Assembly (NCBI RefSeq): GCF_000699445.3
Contig: NC_067200.1
Span: 6,030,950-6,094,949, forward strand
Length of the DNA: 64,000 nucleotides
Source of the DNA: Schistosoma haematobium
Lineage: Eukaryota > Platyhelminthes > Trematoda > Strigeidida > Schistosomatidae
Direction of reading: 5' to 3'
Numbering within the stretch: position 1 is the first letter of the stretch; each line of letters starts with the position of its first letter. Position numbers and translations under genes: made by a program. The notes below the pieces were generated by a model that was not told the origin of the DNA, searched no databases, and saw only the letters and a list, made by a program, of their open reading frames with translations. This document shows, piece after piece, positions 1 to 11,610 of this stretch.

Positions 1-3000
1 GAATAAACGTGAAATGTCTGTTTCTCTCCACTGCCGTCTGTTTATCACCAATCACCGTGTTCATTCACGATTCAACATAAGCACTACCACGTTTTAAAAA
101 CTTAAAATTACTAAATACATAGTACACTTGCAGTTAGATTTTTACAGAAAGCCTACCTAACTGTAGGGAAGAAAATGTGTATAAGCTATGTAACGCACCT
201 TTCATATACTTGGACCATATAGCATTTCAATGCTCAACCTATTACACGCACTAGACAAAATCATTACGGAAACCACAATGAACAATAACTCTATAACGAG
301 CTAAAATATAACTATTTATTTCTTTGTACTCATTTTTAGACATCACGGTACGGTTCCAAATATTTGGTGATGTCAATTCGGTGGAATTCTGGCCACTTGA
401 CTGTACTAATTCTTGCCAGTTTTGTAGTTATTTATTGATTTTAATCTTTTGATGACCAATGTGGGTAATCTAGCCGTTCTTCTGCACTAATCCTCCTGAA
501 TTTGATATTTAATTAGGGTTTAGCGTTTATCGGGTGTAAACGAACGTGTTTGTTGAAGGGCATAGAAGTTGATAGGTTCGGAACTTATCACAGTATCATG
601 AAGTAGATTGGTTAATTGCAATATGAGAAATCATAACATAAGAATGTAAATGTGCAAAGAGAAGACAAAAGCTAGGATGGGATATTTAGCAGTTTACACA
701 AAGGATGCAAATAAATAGAAAACTGCGAGTAATAAGTAGACGGAAGCGATGGAGGTCCATAATGCTATCTGTAATAATAACAAAGATAGTAGTCCTAGAA
801 CTTATATGTTCTGATAAGTGCACTTAATAAAGCTGTTCCATGAGAAAGACGATAAGATGAAGGTGTATATATGATTCAAAAACCTGGTGTTGTAGCTATC
901 CTTTAATTAATCCACTATGTTTCATGTTGAATGAGCTTTGATGGCTCTGTATAGAGGTTATTTTATGTGCATATGTAAGTTTGGTTGCACTTTTAGCCAT
1001 ATGAAATTTCAAGTTCTCTACTGTATGTAGTGGAATACAATTTGTTCTTATATTAAACCTATTCTGGTTATTTTGGGGTGCGTGATATTTTTACGCCAAG
1101 ATATCACGAGATTTTGTACGTCAGTATTAACTAAGTTTGTCTGTGCCACTGGAATAATTAACCTATTCCAGAATTTAGATGTGTGACGATGTAAATGCCA
1201 TGTTTAAATGATTTGACGTGGAAGTCGCATCAATTTCTAGACTGATTCATCCTATCTAGACTTAGCAATAATCCGTTTAATACTTCTGCAGAACATATTT
1301 AACCAGGAAACAGAATGATTAATTTATTATGAATATGAGGAAGACTTATATCATATGTCATGTCGTTCTAACTATTGCTGTATAAACTCCTATTATGCCA
1401 TCAAATCCTACCACACTAATAGTTTATTTTACAACTCATTTCGTAGACATATATCGCTGTTCAGTCTCATTCTGTTTGACAAACATACTTATCAAATTAT
1501 TTACACATTTCAGTTTATTTTCTTTGCTTTTTTCCTTAAAGTCAACCCAATATTCTTCCATATACTACAGAACCTGTTCGAATATGGCGAATATTATCAC
1601 TGAAACTTGCGTATAATTGTATCTTTTCAGAAACCCAAAATGATTTCTTCAAGACAATAGTGTACCAAATTGCTCTTCATGAGTATTAGTAATAATTTTA
1701 TGAAACTGACCACACATATACGACCGAGATATGTCATTCTGAATTAGTCTTACGGCGTTCATCATTTCCGACCTTATCTAAGTTTTAAATGTTGAATGTA
1801 AATCTTCTATATCATTTTATGTTTGGCTTCAGCGATCATGTGGTTGAGTTTAAGCACCACAACATGTCTTATGTTGCTCAAAGTATCCTGGTTTTTGGCG
1901 ATGAGATGAAGTTTCCTGTCCTGGGAATTTCGTAATATGATCGGTTATTCAACTGGTCGCATTAAGTCAATCTCGCACGTTATGTTATTTGTCTGTACGG
2001 CGAGTCAAATTAACGTTCACAGACTTGTCTATTAGTTTGAAGAATTTTTGAACTATGTTTGAAGATTTTAAGTTGCATACATACGAGCCGACATACTACC
2101 TGAATGACTGCCTAACCAAACATGTCTTTGTTTCTTTAATTCTGATGAACAAGTTTTATCTCCAACAGTAAATCAGCACCCTTTTTTGCTAGATATTATC
2201 TAGTTTTACGCCCAATGGTTTACGCGACCTTCTTGTGGAGGAATCCCATGGAGTTATTATTGTTATTGTTATTCGCAAACATCTTATAGGTACATAAGTG
2301 TTGTGAAGAAACGATTTCGGGTTTCTTCAAAAAATGCAGTAATACACAATTTTCAATAATGTAAGCATTATACTTGCCATATTAAAAAAAAATTAGGATA
2401 ATAATAGTAGAATATTAGTAATAATAAATCGGGTCTTTGTAATTGAGAAGAATATTGAATTGAGTTTAAAGAAGGAAATGGAGAAAATAAGGGAATAGAA
2501 ATAAAGGAGACGTGAAATGCGCAAATAGTCTAATAGGCGTGTTTATGAACACAGAACAAGAATAAACGACCATGTGTGTATCGTCAAATTAGTAACAAAA
2601 AATAATTAAGAAAAAATAACTTATAATTGCAGTAAGATATGACAATAGAAGTGTTTGTGCAGTCATAGTTTGGAGTGATGCGATGAAAGTCTCAATTGAG
2701 TGAAAAGGATAATGAAATATCAATATGTATGAGTCATATATGCATAGTGAAGATAAAACGGGTCTGAGAAGTTAATTTAAGTGTAACACAAGTTATTGTC
2801 TTAATTACAAACTTCGTAATCTTAAGAATATTTATTTAGAGGGAAAGAATGGAGTGAAAAGAAGTGAACACCTAGTGGAAAGTTTCATCCATGATAAGAA
2901 TAATAATTGTGTAATGAATATCAACCTCAGAAGGAAACCAGCAATTGAAAAAATAAAATAAAAATCCTCTAAAGCACTCGGATGAATACATTTAGATTTA

Positions 3001-3264
3001 TGTAATAGCATACAGAGTGAAACCGGATATTAGTATAAATATTTGTGCAATAATAATTAAGAATGATGCTATGGAAGTCAAAATTGATTTCAAAGTAAAT
3101 TCTGGAGTTAAGTATGTTTAGAAGGATAAGAAGAGATAAAAAGAATATCTAATGTGGCGGGGAACTAATAATGATATTAATAACGGTAATAATGATAAAC
3201 ATGAACATAAGCAGATTTCATATATTAAGATAAAGAGAAATAAAACAAGATAGACGTGAAAAGA
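1..3264. other. gene-free AT-rich spacer
   Basis: I see no convincing exon, RNA gene or recognisable transposon here. Open frames are short and of biased composition. A short ATT/GTT-type microsatellite lies near 2255-2275. The stretch could hold diverged intron or intergenic DNA of a gene to the left. Confidence 0.5.
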
Positions 3265-3294
3265 TTTAAAGGTTTTATTTTGCTTTCCAGGCAA

Positions 3295-4170
3295 TTAAAT
3301 GGATGACGGACCTTGTTTGTATAAATCATTATTGAATACATTGACATTCAATAGGTGACATAATCCACTTTCGGAAAGAAAATGTTCAAGCAGACTTCTG
3401 AACCGGGTTGTGGTTTCACTGAAACGGAGGTTCACTGCCAGTCTGTTCAACATGGTTGAGTAGCGAATAAGGAAAAAATTCTGATGTAAGTTTGTGTGGG
3501 TCCTTGGAATCGCTAGAATATTCTCCTTATTGCGTAGATTGTGGGATGATATCATAAGGTATGAAGGGGTGGATACCGAAGAGTAGGAAATACCGTTAAT
3601 AAGCCGGTAGATAAAGACAAGATTTAATTTGATACGTCTGATCCAAAGAGGTTCTAGGTTGAGTTGTTGACATCTTTGGTGATAGTCTATGTTATCAGAA
3701 CACCCCAGAACAGCTTTGGTGAACTTTCTTTGAACACCTTCAATTTTAATCAGGTCATTATGTCTGCAATTACTGTAAACTAAAATACCACATTCAAGAA
3801 TGGGTAAGATACATTTTCTGTATAATAACAATCTCGATTCGATATTATTAAAGTTTATGATTATCAATCCGATCAGCTTTCCAGCTTTGGATACTTGAGA
3901 TATAATGTGCTCAGAAAAGTTCAGACTGTTGCTATATCTTAAACCCAGGTCACGAACATTGTCGAGAGGTTTGAGTCTATGTTTGTAAATAGTCAGATTT
4001 AAGTTAAGACAGCGACCAATGTGAATAAATCTACTGTTGTCAACATTAAGTGGCGAATTCCATGAAACAGTCCACTCGTACAACTTGTTTATTTTCTCTT
4101 GGATTACCGCTGAAATATAGCTTTCTTTCGTAGGAGAAGAGAATGAATAAACATACCGAAAGAGGGAAGT
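3295..4170 (-). pseudogene. C-terminal fragment of a non-LTR retrotransposon reverse transcriptase
   Basis: An open minus-strand frame of about 290 codons runs from 4170 to a stop at 3295. It has the layout of the region after the catalytic box of CR1/jockey-type reverse transcriptases: 'KLYEWTVSW', then 'DLGLRYSNSLNFSEHI', then the thumb-like stretch 'LPILECGILVYS' and 'EGVQRKFTKAVLGC'. A decayed version of the YADD region (reading YTDAD) lies just upstream in another frame at about 4175-4205, so the copy is 5'-truncated and frameshifted there. There is no start codon of its own. The solo LTR at 4211 abuts the broken end. I infer a dead LINE 3' part; the clade is uncertain. Confidence 0.7.
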
Positions 4171-4513
4171 TCAGCCACAGATTGATCTGCATCAGTATAA
4201 CCATAGCTTATGTTATGACCTTGTATGTCTGACTTTTCTATCACACGATTTATCTACCAATCCGAATACGACTTATACGAATCTTCACACTAGGCCAACC
4301 AATGACGTTCAACCGGTGTGGGCAGTTGAGCTTCCTTATTGGTCCTATGTCCTACGAGCCCTTCCACTTGAGTCCAGAACACAATACCAGCTTCCGTAAT
4401 ATGAATCGAATCAGATCGAATCAGACCATATCGTTTATTTCAGACATACCCGGTTTATATATCAATCAGACAGACCACAACGTATCATAAAATAGAAAAT
4501 AACATGTGTACAC

Positions 4514-5067
4514 TGTAGAATCCAAACTACGGTTTGGATGTTGAAGAATAGCCGACCGGGGACTTTAGACACGCGCCCTTTCCCGTCGAAATCAAAACAA
4601 GTAATCGGGTAAATAGCGGCTCTATAATTCATCATAAATTTAAATGTAAATCGTTACCTAAACAAATATTACCACCCGGCTATTCAACCAATGATTGTTC
4701 AATCAATCAAATCTAAATTACAATAAATAAAGAAGTTGATAGAAGATGAGGAAAAATTACCAGTTACAACGAATGAACGTTATTCTATCCTGACTGGATA
4801 GATCACACACAACAGGAGGAACAAATCAATATGGCTACCGCCAAGAACAAGTGTCAAGTAAAACAACACAGATGCAGTTCAGGAAGAAACACAAACTTAG
4901 TGAATGCGTAATAAAAACAAAACTATAATAAAAAATACAAGTATTAACAATTCAAATGTAACCAAAATACAACAATGTACAACTAAGGGGATCAATAGGA
5001 ACAAAGTACAAGTATATACATGGAGGGATTTTCACCAACACACAAAACATTCAAAATGGATCTTACA
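4514..5067 (-). repeat. 3' LTR of the BEL/Pao element
   Basis: 554 bp matching 10299-10852 base for base by eye, with TG...CA ends. The internal side (5068-5090) is only weakly purine-rich on the minus strand, as expected for a poor polypurine tract. Confidence 0.93.
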
Positions 5068-5211
5068 CCGGCACCCAAAATCCCTTCATACCACACAAGC
5101 TACCTTGATGCCTACGGTCATGGTTCATTATATAACATATTACACAATAGGAACGAGTAGGACTTACAGCAGTACGCCTACTCGACCTAACTACATTAAT
5201 AATACGAGGAA

Positions 5212-5475
5212 CTAATTCGAGCCTTCAAGGAGGCATAATCTACGTATATCTCTCCTGACTAATCCACCGTTCGTACGAACAACCACTGTTCTAACTCTTC
5301 CGTCGTCATCTATTTCACAATCTTCAACTACGTCTAAGGGCCACTTTCCACGAGTCGATATGTCCGAAGCTACGATCACTACATCCCCTTTCTGAAAATT
5401 GCGGTGTTCAACTAACCACTTTTGACGTTTTTGTAGGGACGGTAAATACTCTCTTAACCACCTTTTCCAAAACAC
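5212..5475 (-). pseudogene. pol: BEL/Pao integrase C-terminal domain
   Basis: In the same frame as the core, after stops near 5692 and 5500. It shows the typical end of BEL polyproteins: 'FWKRWLREYLPSLQKRQKW', then a small beta-rich domain ('FQKGDVVIVAS') and a stop at 5212. About 145 bp of untranslated sequence separates it from the 3' LTR. Confidence 0.85.
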
Positions 5476-5691
5476 ATTAGCAAGATGATTAATCTGTTTT
5501 CAACGTTTGTCATATTTATCTCTGATGCTACCTTCTTCGACTATTCCGTCACATTCTCTCAATAATAACAAACTATTTGGCGACAAGGCTAGTTTATCGT
5601 TAGCATCTTGAACGACCGGAGTTAAGAGTCGATCGTTCAATATCCTTTCAATCTCGATCAAATAAGTGTTTAAAGTCTCATCGGTTAGAGT

Positions 5692-6201
5692 CTACTCTCT
5701 AGTTATAAACAATAACAGTCGGCGTATGGACCTAATCATCCATTCCCAAACTCCACCCCTGTGGCTGGATAAGGGCGGGTTAAAATGCCACTGAATTTGT
5801 CTAGCTGACAGTTCTTTGTCTATTTTCTGTTGATTCAACTGTTGCACAAATCTCCTTAATTCAGAGATCGCACCCACGAAATTTGACCCATTGTCACTGT
5901 AAATTTCGGCAGGCTTCCCTCTTCTTCCAATAAAACGTAACAAGGCCATTATAAACGAATCAGTATTCAAACTATGTGTCATTTCAATATGTACTGCTCG
6001 GGTTTGCAAGCAAGTAAATACACATCCATATTTTTTTTCTAATGATCTTCCTCTTTTGACAAAAAGGGGTCCAAAGTAGTCTACTCCCACGGCTGAGAAG
6101 CTATACCATCCTTGTTGCACTCTACAAGCTGGAAGTGGTGCCATCAATTGTTGCCCTGTATTCATCGTAAACCGCCGGCATGTCACACACTTTCCTATCA
6201 C
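5692..6201 (-). pseudogene. pol: BEL/Pao integrase catalytic core
   Basis: It opens with the second zinc-ligand pair ('CVTCRRF'). The three catalytic acidic residues follow: D near residue 41 ('VGVDYFGPL'), D near 103 ('SDNGSNF') and E near 153 ('GVWEWMIRS'). All three are kept. The D-to-E spacing of 49 residues is long, as in BEL/Pao. An in-frame TAG (5692-5694) cuts it from the integrase C-terminal part. Confidence 0.88.
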
Positions 6202-6240
6202 TCTCTTAGCCGTGCTGGTTCCTTTTATTATCCAATACCT

Positions 6241-7173
6241 TTATCGAATCGTGGCCAGTACTTGTGACGTTCCTGTGTGCCCCTGTTCCTTATGATGATG
6301 TCTAATTATCATTTCTGTCACTAAGTGTCGACTGGGCAATATTATTGGATGTTTAAAGGCATTTGAGAAATCTGAGTAGCTTAGTCGGCCTCCAACACAG
6401 AGTAACCCATCAAGCATTATCGGTGATAAGCCCTTCAGATCATTGTGACTAACTACTTTACCATTGGTTTTAAATCCACTAAGTATTTCTCCATACACTT
6501 CTTTCTGAACCATCAACAAAATTTTACGTTTGGCGATGTCAAGTTCATTGACCTTTAAACATCCTAGATGAACGGATCCTTCATGACTCGGTGAACGAAG
6601 CACCATCAGAAATTCTATGAACCTTCTAAGCCAGGCTACGGCCCTGACTGATTTCAACCACTCGGAGTAATAAGAGAGAATAGGTGACATGTTGTGCTTT
6701 ATACTACTCAAGTTAACCACAGCAGTTTTTCTAAACTCAATATCGTCAGGAGTGGGTTCCGGACAGTCAGTGATTGTTGTACAGAATTCGCCATTCAGTA
6801 AGGTAGGACATTTGAACCAAGATTCCAGATCAGTCATTTTTTGCATACCTCTTGATGTCCAATCGGCTGGATTCTGTGACGACTTTACATAATTCCACTG
6901 TTCAACCTTCGTATACTGGTGCACCACAGCGAGGCGGTTGGCTATATAGGTGCTATATCGGTTCTCCATATTCTTAATGTAGTATAACACTATCATGGAA
7001 TCTGCATGGAAGTTTACTTCGCAGAAAAAATTAGGCAGACTTCTCCGTAATACTTCACTAAGCCTCACACTTAACACCGCTGCCGCCATCTCAAGTCTCG
7101 GTATAGTAACTTGTCTGATAGGTGCTACCCTAGACTTGCTGTACAACAAGATACAATATGGTGGCTCCTTCAA
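6241..7173 (-). pseudogene. pol: BEL/Pao RNase H and integrase zinc-binding region
   Basis: This frame resumes RNase H after the frameshift ('HADSMIVLYYIKNM', 'QNPADWTSRG') and runs into the His-rich integrase N-terminal region ('IIRHHHKEQGHTG'). It stops at a TAA (6241-6243) in the middle of the integrase, and the next segment follows in the same frame. It continues the same polyprotein as the protease/reverse transcriptase segment. Confidence 0.85.
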
Positions 7174-9127
7174 ATAGCTGACTCGTGCGTACGCAACTGC
7201 TCCATAACCAACCTCTGAACAAGTGCAATTCCACTTCCGCGTCGGGTTCGTCGATTTTCCTCTTGATACTTCGAGCTACCGTGACGTGACCTATCTGACG
7301 CATAAAACTTACCCAGCCTAGCCACGCGGACATGTATGGCTCGTTGAGAGGCTGATCCCAGCCTATTTGGGACTTACATAATTTTTGCAAGAGGAGTTTG
7401 GCAGTAAGACAGACTGGAGTAATTAGACCCAGAGGATCGAACAGGGAAGAAACTATAGATAGAATACCTCTCCTAGTCAGAGGCCTTTCCGGTGCATCAA
7501 AGTAAAACTCAAATACATCTTGTTTAAAATCCCATTGTACACCTAGTTTTCGATGAGTAGTGTCGTAATTCGTTGACATTTCTTTCAAGGACTGTTCTTT
7601 ACATACATCAGGCAAGATGGTCCTTACCTCCTCCGAGTTCGTAAACCATTTCTTTAGTTTGAAACCTCCTCTACATAATAATTCACTTATCTGCTTAACG
7701 AAACTCTTTGCTTGATCACAAGTGGGAAAAGATACCAAGCAATCATCAGCATAGAAATTATTCTTAACAGCATCTACGACATAACCATCATAACCGTCAG
7801 AGAATATTTGGGCCGTCTTATTTAAGGCAAAGTTCGCGCAAAACGGCGACGATATGGCGCCAAATGGATGAGATGTCATTTGAAATTCGGATGGTTCTTT
7901 CGACATGTCTCCCCCCTGCCACCACAGAAATCTTAAAGCTCCTCGATCAGACTCAGGGACCTTCACTTGCATGAACATTTCTTCAACATCCGCAGAGACT
8001 GCGATTGCTTCTTTGCGAAAACGCAATAATATACACACTAACTCAGCAGTTGTGTCGGGTCCTTGATAAATCATATCATTTAGAGAAACACCCGCAAACT
8101 TGGCGGCACAGTCAAGGAGCACTCTCAGTTTTTCTGGCTTTTTCGGGTTTATAACTGCATGGTGAGGTAAGTACCAACGGGGGCGATAACTAGGTTGTAA
8201 TTGTATTTCAGGGATCTTTTCCGCATAGCCCTTTGTAAAATTACTTTCAATACTTTTGGTATACCTTACGTGTAGACTGTTATCCTTCAACAGTTTACGC
8301 TTCAAATTCTGTAATCTACTGTTGGCTACTTCATAGTTTCCCACTTTCCTATTTGGATTCTCTTTCCATGGTATAGGAACTACGAAATGGCCGTTGTCGA
8401 AGTGCGTGCCCTCTTCCACAATATTTATAGCTGCCTTATCCTCTACCGATAATGATTCATCATTTGAATAAGCATCGGAAAACTCTGAGTCATAAAACTT
8501 ACGTACTTCGTTCTCTAATGTCTGTATCTTACTGGTGTGATTAACCACTCTTTTCCTATAATCCGGATACGATACAGGTCCGAAGACCGTCCACCCCAGC
8601 AACGTTTTCACAGCGTACGGGTTCTTCCTTCCACCCAACCGTTGGTCTAACACCCAATGTGCTTCTGGTACGTCGCAACCAATCAACAGTAAAACTTCTT
8701 CAGAATCTAGGCTATCTATTGGCACATCACTTAAATGCGGCCACTTAACTAGGTTGTTCATTGCTGACTTTGTTGGCTTATGACCTGGTATACCTGCCAC
8801 AATCAGAGCTCCTTCAATCGTAACATGTTCAGATCGATCTAAAGAATATACCTCAAAAGGTGCACTCGCGACCTTCATTGTTCTATTACCGCCCACAGTC
8901 TCAACTACCACTGATGCTTCGTCTTCGCTCAGCCCGAGAGACCTCAAACAGTTTGATTTTATCAGTGTCACATCAGAACCGTTGTCCAACAGAGCATAAC
9001 CCACAATCTCGGCCTTTCGCGATTTCGACCGTACGGGAATCATGCCTAAACACACTTGACTGATTAGTGATTTAGTATATCCGCAACAATTCGAGATACC
9101 AGGTTTCTCACTCTCGCTGTGCAACAA
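7130..9127 (-). pseudogene. pol: BEL/Pao protease and reverse transcriptase
   Basis: The aspartic protease motif is seen near residues 46-54 ('ALLDNGSDVTL'). A linker follows, then the reverse transcriptase, with 'VSADVEEMFMQVKV' and the catalytic YADD at about residues 459-462. The frame stays in phase with gag. Near 7217 it changes phase: from there the correct RNase H sequence continues in another frame, and the last residues of this frame are out-of-frame noise. The junction falls at the start of RNase H and removes the segment that normally holds its first catalytic aspartate. Confidence 0.88.
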
Positions 9128-9175
9128 GGAATGGTGTTTCTTTTCACAACCCTCAACGTTACAACGCTTTGTCAG

Positions 9176-10234
9176 CTAACATTCCTTAACTCTATGTCCT
9201 TGTCTAAGACAGACGAAACAGATACCCTTGCTTTTAGCGTGAGACCATCGGTCTTGCACTGTAAGCGCTAAGAACTGTGGACATTTATCAATGGCATGGT
9301 CGTAGGAACACATACTGCATTTAGTTTTCGTTGTCGAACTATTCCCTTGCTCTGATTGCACGTGACAGTTCGTCTTTACGTTATGCCCTTTTCTTGAACG
9401 GTTTGCTAACCGTCCAAATCTACTACAAGCCACTCTCGCACGCGATGCGATAAACTGAGTGAGCTCGTCGAAGGTCGGTTCCCTGTTATCTTCAGTCAAT
9501 TTATCCACCCAGTCCGCCCACTGGGCTTGCATAGGTTGAGGCAAGAGTCTCACTATTCTTTCCAAAGTAACTAAGGAATTTAGACCAGAAGTATAATTCA
9601 TCTGTTCCAAGATCATAGCACAGTTTTCCATTTTAATAGCCAAGTTTGATAGTTGGTCCCCGTCAATATACTCAAAATTCACAGCACTGAATAAGTCCTC
9701 TAGTGTTTCTCGAGATATTACGTGAGACTGTCCGAAAAAACGTTTTAAAATCTCCCTTGCTCTTTTATAGCCAGATGATGCCTCCATCATGACGCAACCT
9801 TCAATAGCTGTTTTAGCCTTGCCCTTACAATAGTGTATCAAATAGAGCAAGCGCTGGCTATCATCCGTGACTCTTGATGCTACATACGTCTCAAATTGCC
9901 TTATAAACTTCCAGTATACTCTTGGCTCTCCATCGAAATAACTCAGTTCAACCTTTGATAGTTCTGGGACAACAACATGAACTATAGGCAACATGCTCTT
10001 TCTTGGTAATTCAGGCCTTTGCTTCTCCTTTAAACTAAGATTTTTTACGTCATTTGACATCGAATTAAGACTAGAATCACTACCATGATAATCAACCCTA
10101 TTTGAGTCTGAACCATGACCCTTAAGGACGTCAAAAGGCACTTGCTTGACAATAGGGGATTCTTCATTAACATCGACGAACCTTGAGCTTGATTTCCTTC
10201 GACGATTAACTGGTATTATAAGCGAAACGACCAA
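9176..10234 (-). pseudogene. gag: BEL/Pao gag region
   Basis: The frame encodes about 350 residues: a basic, Ser-rich start, a central DUF1759-like capsid region (roughly residues 90-270, with 'YFDGEPRVYWKFIRQFETY'), then two Cys/His boxes (about residues 306-318 and 339-352). A third Cys/His box follows the stop in the same frame. Gag would form the particle that packages element RNA. No ATG opens the frame: a TAA lies directly upstream of the first TTG and the first internal ATG is near residue 59, so the true start is lost or lies in a leader. The frame ends at TAG (9176-9178) immediately after the second Cys/His box, and pol continues in the same frame. Confidence 0.85.
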
Positions 10235-10298
10235 TTATTTCCAGAAAATCCGCGAACGATTACCAAAGGATTTCGGCCAAGTAATAATTGTTTAGAAC

Positions 10299-10852
10299 TG
10301 TAGAATCCAAACTACGGTTTGGATGTTGAAGAATAGCCGACCGGGGACTTTAGACACGCGCCCTTTCCCGTCGAAATCAAAACAAGTAATCGGGTAAATA
10401 GCGGCTCTATAATTCATCATAAATTTAAATGTAAATCGTTACCTAAACAAATATTACCACCCGGCTATTCAACCAATGATTGTTCAATCAATCAAATCTA
10501 AATTACAATAAATAAAGAAGTTGATAGAAGATGAGGAAAAATTACCAGTTACAACGAATGAACGTTATTCTATCCTGACTGGATAGATCACACACAACAG
10601 GAGGAACAAATCAATATGGCTACCGCCAAGAACAAGTGTCAAGTAAAACAACACAGATGCAGTTCAGGAAGAAACACAAACTTAGTGAATGCGTAATAAA
10701 AACAAAACTATAATAAAAAATACAAGTATTAACAATTCAAATGTAACCAAAATACAACAATGTACAACTAAGGGGATCAATAGGAACAAAGTACAAGTAT
10801 ATACATGGAGGGATTTTCACCAACACACAAAACATTCAAAATGGATCTTACA
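10299..10852 (-). repeat. 5' LTR of the BEL/Pao element
   Basis: 554 bp with TG...CA ends. It is identical by eye to the other LTR at a constant offset of 5,785 bp. This copy is the 5' LTR because the coding frames run leftward from it. On the minus strand a TATA-like GTATATAC lies in the first 60 bases. Confidence 0.93.
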
Positions 10853-11332
10853 TACACAAATAAGCCAAAAAGTGGCTGTGAACGAGGGGGACAGTAATTA
10901 ATAGACTGAGCATGGCTTAAGAATCGTAAATCGTACAATAATAAAATATAGGTCAAAATAAAGCTTATAATAAGAGGAATATAAATATACATAATGTAAT
11001 TGTTGAATAGTTATACAATAAGAATATTTATAGAATATTATTCCATTAGTAGTCCTCGGGAGTTACCTGTAATTTAATCTTCACTGGGTTATAACAGCTT
11101 ACAGCTTTAGATTTGTGAGATTCTTTATCGGATTCTTTTTTTTGTCAAAAGTATTGAGTTGTATCTCTTCAAGTTGAACGGGATAACAGACCTCAGGTTT
11201 GCATTCAAATCCCAGTTGACTACTGCAGTAGCAAGAGACTTGTAATCCGCTTCGGAAGTTTGTTCTCTTGTGGTCTTGTGATTGAGTAGTGTGAATAATG
11301 CTGGGTGAATAAATTGAGTAGATACCAAGGGC

Positions 11333-11610
11333 GAGACTATAATTTATGGACGAACCTATTATACTTACAACATCAGATCTTGAACTTTGGCGCGAAAATC
11401 ATTCATTCGATTAAATAGTGTCTTGGCATTTTACCTGATGTCATTTCGCGGTGAAAACCTATATCTGATTCTTAGCCCTAATTGCCAACTGTAAACAATA
11501 ATCCTAAGTCCTCTCGCTGGTTTGTAACCCTCATTTAGCCGTAGTATGTGGGTGGAAATTCTCAAGGTCTCTTAAGCTTCACTCAAAGGTTGTCCACGAA
11601 TTATAGTCTT
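11333..11610. mobile_element. MITE-like element with terminal inverted repeats (family G)
   Basis: The ends are inverted copies of GAGACTATAATTTATGGACGA with few differences, enclosing about 280 bp. A second full copy is at 59086-59362 and a partial one at 25110-25251. The length and inverted ends suggest a non-autonomous DNA transposon; no transposase is present. Confidence 0.6.

Larger units (their letters stand above)
4514..10852 (-). mobile_element. BEL/Pao LTR retrotransposon, structurally complete but coding-dead
   Basis: A 6,339-bp element runs right to left between two 554-bp LTRs and is flanked by the 5-bp duplication TACAC (4509-4513 and 10853-10857). The internal region encodes, in order, gag with Cys/His boxes, aspartic protease, reverse transcriptase, RNase H and integrase, which is the BEL/Pao order. 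Its size and three Cys/His boxes recall the schistosome element Sinbad, but I cannot test identity. Disabling changes seen: an in-frame TAG after gag (9176), a small deletion with frameshift near 7217, and in-frame stops near 6241, 5692 and 5500. The two LTRs look identical, so insertion appears recent. Confidence 0.92.
4211..11096 (-). repeat. solo LTR (gypsy-like family A) split by a BEL/Pao insertion
   Basis: Two halves, 4211-4513 and 10858-11096, form a 542-bp solo LTR once the insert is removed. It is flanked by the 5-bp target-site duplication GCTTA (4206-4210 and 11097-11101) and has TG...CA ends. On the minus strand a TATATAAA box is followed by AATAAA, giving the orientation. The solo LTR at 37202-37713 is a relative and shows the uninterrupted sequence across the insertion point (about 37464-37486). 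Confidence 0.8.

Noticed and set aside
1355..1616. Two overlapping short plus frames
   Set aside because: Phe/Ile/Tyr-rich translations of AT-rich DNA with no splice or homology support.
11125..11328. 67-codon minus frame next to the solo LTR
   Set aside because: Tested as a continuation of the reverse transcriptase fragment at 3295 across the LTR; it does not read as reverse transcriptase and is closed by stops at the junction.
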